A stretch of 64,000 bases of DNA from Zhengitettix transpicula (taxonomy: Eukaryota > Arthropoda > Insecta > Orthoptera > Tetrigidae): NCBI GenBank assembly GCA_037074705.1, contig CM073592.1, forward strand, positions 85,997,129 to 86,061,128, read 5' to 3'. The notes beneath the pieces were generated by a model. It was not told where the DNA came from. It searched no databases and saw only the letters and a program-made list of their open reading frames with translations. This document shows, piece after piece, positions 57,576 to 64,000 of this stretch. Within the stretch, counting starts at the first letter, position 1; each line of letters starts with the position of its first letter. The position numbers and the translations under genes were made by a program.

Positions 57576-59390
57576 GTAGTACTCAGACAATGGAACAACC
57601 CCCGATATATTAGACTTCATTATTTGCAAACAAGCCTCTCAGTTAATCAGCTAGGCTCATGTCATACATTATTCAGTCACTTTATATACATACTACACTT
57701 CAACCCGGAAAGTACCTATTTGATTGGGACTTATACAGTACAGGAACTTGTTGACCTACAAATTGAAAATTCTTTCTGTTATTGATTCTGCAGTGTCAAA
57801 CTTCGCCAGCGTTATTAAAATAGCAGCTGTGATAGTGTCATCACTCAGTAAAGAACTAGATCCCCTTGCATTACCAACTTACTTCGAGCAAAGAATCATT
57901 TTTGAATAAGATGGCAAAAAAACATGTGACCGTCATGCTAAAGTAGCGTATAATCAGACCATCAGGGACCTCAAGCACCTGTTAAAGGATGAACGAGACA
58001 CGACTTACCATAACAAACTGCATAACATAAATAAGGAGGATTGATATGGTATAAACAAAGTTTTTAACAAAAGAATGATAAACCCCTCTTAAACAAGGAA
58101 TTCGTTGATAATGCACCTTGAATGAAAAAAGCTGATCTCTTTACTTCAGATAAATCATGCTCAAAATCCAGCAGAAGGATGCTGTGAATGAAGCATTGCA
58201 AGTTACGTACTTGTCAGAATTCATCTCTCCTGGGAAAGTGAAGGCGATATTAAATAATCTAAAAGTAAAACAAGAATTGACTTGATGAAAAATTAATCAA
58301 TCCCTTACCTCGGAAAGGCATTTTTCAGTTAACACAAATATACAACTCAATTCTACGCACGACCCACATTCGTCACAAATGGAAGCATGCCTGCATTATA
58401 ATGATTCACAAACCAAACAAGAGGAAGGACGACCGAAGTTGTTACAAGCTCATTTACCTTCTCCCACTGGATTGACCAATTCTACCGAAACTTTCAGCAC
58501 ACATTTCGCACCTCAATCATGCCCTCAGCTAGTCCACTGTTGTGTAAAGCTTTGAACAGAATAAGGTTTGTATAGTTGCGTACGTGGTTACTGAAAAAGC
58601 ATTTGATAAAGTGTATATTCATGGCCTCCTCAGCAAAATGACACATATTTCTAACACTTATATAGGCTGATACAATGTTACTTGAGTGGACAAACGATCT
58701 CGCTCAAATACAAAAATCATGTCTCCGCTTCCAAACCTGTGCAAAATTTAGTGCCATCTGATTTACCTGATATATTTGCACGGGTTCCTCTATCTGACCA
58801 ATCAGTGGCACTTTTGGTGGTTCTCCAGTTGATGACACTTTGCAGAAGCACTCAAAAAACGCCATGTTAACTTACAAAAAATAAAAATATAGAGAATGAA
58901 AATGAATGTTCGAAAATCAACAACCGGGCCATACCATGTGATACTGTAGTTCGATATATGGGTTTGCACTTCGATCATCACCTAATATACGCAGTCCACA
59001 TCAAATATATCGTTGGATGGTTAAGGCAGAGAATGCGACAACTCAAGCCTCTGCTGCAAGAAAACTCTCCCGTGTCTCTGGATACAAAAATACTTATATA
59101 CTTATCGCTAATAAGACCGATTTGGTATTACTCTTGTGGACTGCCTCAGAAATCCATATAAATGACGCAAAACCGAGTACACTGGTATGTAAGAAACTCC
59201 ATACTAGGTAGTGACCAGGGCATACTCACGGAGAAAGCAACAATCCCGCATAAGTATGAATCCCTAAGTAAGAGGATATCTGGACATAACAGACCCATCA
59301 TTTTATCAATCGTGAAAGTTCCACTCATTCATCCAAAAATAGAAGATTGTAGCGGAAGAGGCTCCACGATTCTCTTTTCGAAGTTTTAAC
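57576..59390 (+). mobile_element. older Jockey-type LINE interrupted by the younger one
   Basis: Continues from before 56192 across the insertion. An endonuclease C-terminal segment (YIRLHYL/LDFIICKQASQL near 57605-57640, then HTLFSHFIY) is followed from about 58190 by a frame-broken reverse transcriptase (ISPGKVKAILNNLKVKQE, EKAFDKVYIHGLLSKM near 58593-58638, QSVALLVV region, and VRYMGLHFDHHL at 58948-58985). Stops and frameshifts throughout. The end is placed near 59390 by loss of similarity. Confidence 0.75.
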
Positions 59391-62300
59391 ATCAATTTCT
59401 CCGATTAAATATTCAGATATTTAAAATAAACTCTGGCAGTTCATGAACTGCACCTAGTCTTACTTTCCATGTGAATTACGTGTACTTTATTCTGTATCAT
59501 TCCAACTGTACAATCTGCCCCAACTTAGTCACTTAAGCCTGTTATTTGAGGTGGAAATCTTATGAAAGGGTTAGCTAGGGTTCATTTTCTCAGAGAGTGA
59601 AATTTATCTTGGTAATTAGAAAGTTAATCATTAGTGTAAACCTAAAATTGAAAATAACTTCGATTATTCTACAAGCATTTTAAAAGAATTTTTTTAAAAG
59701 TAAAAAGTTGTATTTATTGGCAATGGGATTACGTAATTTATAAAACTTCGAAAGGTACACAGATTAAAATACAGTCACATGTAATAATAACATTTGAAAT
59801 GCTTAGATTTTTTTATAACTTTAGATTATTATAAAAGTTAAAATTATTAATCTTTTCTAATCACCGAAATAATCTGTGGAACATTAATTCATATTCACTC
59901 AAACGAAGTTCCATTTTCACAAGGTCTGCAACAACTTTGTGGATGACGTATTTCGTTATCTAACATTAATTTTTGTGTTTCATCCTGTAGGATGGGATAT
60001 AAATCTCTATTCTACTGAAAAACAGCCTGCAACTCACAGCAGCCAAGGACCAATAGTATACAAAGTGTCCTGAATGTTCTACAGAAAAAAAGACGTATGT
60101 AAATACAATCCTATGTAATAACATGAACATGCCCATACCATACTGTTAACTTTTATACTTATTTTTAAAGAAATAGTTTTTTTATCATTCATAATTTCAT
60201 TATATTTAATTTCATACCGATTTGATTAAAATAATTTATTACTTTTCGTAACAATTAATTAATTGTAACTATTAAGATGGATTCAAAGATCTACTAAAAG
60301 ATGTAAAGTAAACGCAAGGAATGAAAGGATTATGATTACAGCAAAATATCATGATACTTTTAAATTTAATAACGAAGATCTGCAGGTTCAGCCTGCTTGG
60401 AAATATGGCAACATCAGATTCAGTGATAACTCCAGACTTCCGGAAAACACTAGCGACAACAAAGAAGGAACGAAAATAAAACAGTTTAGGTTTTCTCTGT
60501 AGTCACCATGGCCACTGAAAAAAAGTGATGCACGACTGACTCAAGCATTCGAAATGCCGTCCTGGAGGAGAATAGACTCCTAGAGGGGGTAATAAATCAA
60601 TTTGGAAATAGATGTTCCTGGATTGGAGTGTAACCAAGCTAATGTTCGTGCAGCCTACTTTGCACACAAAAGAGAAAGGATTCGTGTTAGCGAAGAACAG
60701 GTACCCACCATTGTTGGACACAATCACAACAACAAATCAAACACGTGCGGTTCTTTCGAGAGTACTTAAATGGATCAATTCTACAGAATCGAGCAGAATG
60801 TTAATTCATAAGTCGATATACATATGAAGGCCTCTAATAGCTATAATGACATGACTATTCTAAAAGCCTTAATTGCAAGTGAGTGCTGGGTTACAAAAGG
60901 ATGTATAAATAATTTACATACTTCATGTCCTTCAAACATATTCAACATCGCGAACTCTGTTTTCCCTTCATAAAGTATGCTTAAAGCACTAATACAAAAA
61001 TATTTCTTTAGAAAATTGTGAAACGGCAATAAATCAACAAAGACATGATCTACATGTTGCTTGCTGTCAACAATGAAATATGTTCATGTATGCCCACAGC
61101 AAACCGTCAAATATCATTTTTGAGCCACTTTTTATTGTGTAGCTGTTTTCAGAAAACTGTAACTGTGTCGTGTGACGCTGCCTAGGCGTTGCTTCACTCG
61201 TATCGTAGTGGGTGTTCTACTTGTCCAGAGGCGATAGTGCAAGCCGTGTTCAAGCTGCTCAAATCAATTTGGAGGTGGCACGGTATAATGGACTAATCCA
61301 TATCTGACTTCATTACCTTACAAATGTCAAGGCCTTGTTCGACTGAGAAAACGCCCGCTACTGTATAATACACTAGTATTGAGAAAAGCGTTTCATCGAT
61401 GCGCGCGTTATTTGGGTCATACTTCGGATTTTTCATATTCTCAGACAACCTTTTTTTTTGCAATCCTCTTTTTTTAAGACTACACACCGCAATCTCCGCA
61501 TAAATACAGAGATATAAACAGGTGCGTTATCAATATGCAGCCAATATATTTTCCTTGCCGACTCTTTTTTAAAAGTATCGAATATGGTACGCCCTTAATA
61601 GTCTTACTCTCACCGACAACCGTTTAGTCTTTAAGAGGATTGTGACAAATAACTTCTGATATGCGTTGCAGTACTACAAATTGTTCTCAAACGATTTCGT
61701 TTCTAGAACAAAATCAAATCACATCCTTCGGATACTGTTAAACAGTTACTCTAAAAAATGATGCATCATATTCTTACTAAAGAATATCAGTGTTCATTCA
61801 CCTATCGCCATAACAAGGACTTGACTATTAAGGTATACAGGTTTATAGACCCTTATGCGTGTAATAAAATAAAACTAAACTACTTGGGGCGTAGAAAATA
61901 ATTGTACATTTTAATTAGTACCGGAATGTACTTTGATAACTGAGAACAATTATCTTTTCTACGTTAAAATCTTTTTCTCGTGGTTAACGTAGGTACTTCG
62001 GCATAGTGGTAAAATGAAAATTCAAAGAAATCTCAAAAAATGGTAATTTTAACGTTTCCGCTCAAGTATATGTAGAGTTCCTCTGGTGCAAGTTGCTGAA
62101 GGTTGATCGTTATTGACTGACGTCCTGGCGATGTCCTCCAGTATATCGTTGCTGATTCATAACGTGCCTCTCTATCTCTCTCGATTAACAAACTAGCAAT
62201 CTAGCAATCTCTGTATCAATCCTCGTACATCTTTCCAGATTCACAGACTAAAAACTAAGCACACGTGGCTTGTGGTACACATATGCTCTCTCCATGATGC

Positions 62301-63733
62301 AAAACAGCAATAATGTTTTCGTCACTTTAGAAGCGCAACCTGATCAGTTCTCAGTAGTCACGTGTGCAAACATTGAGTTGGACCGTCGCCGCAATCGGCC
62401 GCCGGAAACCATTGATCCTTACTGACTGACAGTCACACCGAAATGGTGTGACTTTTTTCTCAAGTTCGTCAATACTATTTGGGAAAGAACAGTTACTCAT
62501 TACAAGCAACACAAAAATAATTCAAACAACTAATATTGGTGATGCAGATTCACCGTAAAACTTCTTATGGAATCTTCGATAGGCAAATTAGGATTTGCGA
62601 AAATTTATACGTGCATTCTCTTAATCTAAGCTGCCTCGTAATGAACGTTTATAATACCACAAGCAATTTATATAGTTTTCATTTAATAATTTTGGACTTA
62701 TTGTTTTTATTTAGTGATTTTAATATTCAATTAAAACTAATCCACAACTTAAAGTATTCCTATAGCTTGATTTTTGCTTCCGTTTTTTTAAATTTTCTCA
62801 ATAAACATTTAAAAGTAAAGTGTGAAGCGCACTGAAATATAAGAGAAATTGAGCGTTCCTTGCTGAATGCAACAACCAATACAGTTTTGGTACCACCATA
62901 TTACACTTTTATTGACTATGAAAGTGAATTGTTCCTCGCCTTACATGTTGTCTGACGACTAATGTACAGGACAATTAATAAAGTTCTCAGAATTTAACTC
63001 TCAATATACCGACTGCTACTATACGTAAATGTTTAATTATTTTCTTACAAGACGAATAGTTGGCCCTTAATTATTTCTATGATATTGTGTTTTTTGTAAT
63101 TGTATAAATTAAGTTCCCGCATGGTATGTCATAAATGATTTTTTATGGAATATCAAATAACACCTCAAAGGATAAATTTTCACCACAACATAGGGATGAT
63201 CCGAAAGAGAGTAGTAGCAGCCTAATTTAATTCATATTTCACAAATGATTTTTAACAATATGCTAATATTTCTGAAGGGGTTATTAAATTATTACTCAAT
63301 ATAAATAAGAACCTCGGAATCAATTTTATTTCATCCTTTTTCAAAATAAGCTTTACATTTATATTCATACACGTTTTGTGATATTTCTGACTGGCATTCA
63401 GCTTACGAAGTGTATATTTATGAATACTTTTAAAGCGAGCTGTTAGAATCAAAGCACGTAAAATTTTCGAGATCAAGTTGAAAACATCTTTTAAAATCTT
63501 TTATCATTTTCTTAAATGCGTCTGTTCGTATATATATTTTTTTCATTCACGTACGTGAGAATATAATATAGATCCTATATTGAAATAATACTGCTTAGAC
63601 TTGTCCATTTCCTCAAAAGAGAAATAATTAAGATCATAAATTGGTCATTTACGTATTAATTTGGTCATTTATGTATTAAATTATTATAAGTTTTTAATTT
63701 TCTGATTTCTATTTTCCCCTTGATTTTTTATAT
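59391..63733. other. no recognised gene
   Basis: Intergenic AT-rich DNA. Frames at 60612-60827, 61293-61487 and 62536-62835 have no recognisable motif. No tRNA or transposon signature found. Confidence 0.4.
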
Positions 63734-64000
63734 CAATGGTTCTCAACCGGTGGTACCTTGGGGGTACGCGGTTAACTGCCTGGCAGTTACTACCAAAACG
63801 TTTAAACAGAAGTATTTCAATACTTTAATTAACCTCTGGATTCGTATTTAAAAAGAACACAAAGAACTAGCAGACATTGTTGTGAAGCACTTTCTGGGGT
63901 TTACAACTTACTTGTTCGAAGAATGGTTATCAACTCACCTGAAGAACTAGGATGATTTACGGTTGTATTTGAGCAAGATGTAGCCAAGCATTGACGAACT
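63734..64000 (+). mobile_element. hAT-superfamily transposon, internally deleted, cut by window edge
   Basis: Begins CAATGGTTCTCAACCGGTGG, like the terminal inverted repeat of many hAT elements (CAGNGGTTCTCAACC). From about 63838 the translation resembles the hAT C-terminal dimerisation domain: KEHKELADIVVKHFLGFTTY, LFEEWLSTHLKN, DDLRLYLSKM, PSIDE, with three in-frame stops. The body between terminus and C terminus is missing, so this is a non-autonomous remnant; its right end lies outside the window. Confidence 0.75.

Noticed and set aside
1..64000. CRISPR array, operon or bacterial gene cluster
   Set aside because: No regularly spaced repeats, no contiguous long coding frames; intron-split genes and LINE/SINE elements show eukaryotic DNA.

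Overview
The window looks like nuclear DNA of an insect, most likely a hemimetabolous species with a repeat-rich genome (cockroach/termite-like; the order is inference). It is AT-rich, coding sequence is sparse and split by GT-AG introns, and most recognisable sequence is decayed transposable elements. Two host genes can be supported, both on the + strand.

Gene 1 (25153-42684) is a four-transmembrane protein that I do not recognise. Exon 1 is GC-rich and carries the start codon and three membrane segments. A 12.6 kb intron follows, then exon 2 with the fourth segment. Exon 2 either ends at its own stop (224 aa) or splices in phase to two downstream exons encoding a proline-rich, basic tail (351 aa). 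Gene 2 (46043-51929) is the insect CLUAP1/IFT38 orthologue, an intraflagellar transport complex B subunit. Its eight exons join in frame to 411 codons. Two near-perfect RFX X-boxes lie just upstream of its start codon, as expected for a ciliary gene.

Region by region: 1-20 kb holds a roughly 530-565 bp A-tailed retroposon in many copies (three with target-site duplications), a Penelope-like element 3' end with a GIY-YIG-like remnant, a 2.8 kb inverted repeat (14836-17631) and a tRNA-derived SINE. 21-23.6 kb has two decayed LINE copies; the 3' tail of the second matches the tail of the SINEs. 25-43 kb is gene 1, whose introns contain a SINE, an inverted Penelope-type terminus with a hammerhead-like core, and a mariner relic. 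43.7-45 kb has a decayed LINE and a second hammerhead-like inverted repeat. 45.9-52.2 kb is CLUAP1, with a 107-bp-arm foldback element in intron 6. 50.9-53.2 kb has a short repeat family with hammerhead-like cores. 56-59.4 kb has a 5'-truncated Jockey-type LINE with an intact reading frame and an 11-bp duplication, inserted into an older LINE. The last 270 bases are a hAT element cut by the window edge.

The two genes are adjacent and co-oriented, but nothing in the sequence links their functions. All identifications come from reading translations and motifs by eye; no database search was made.
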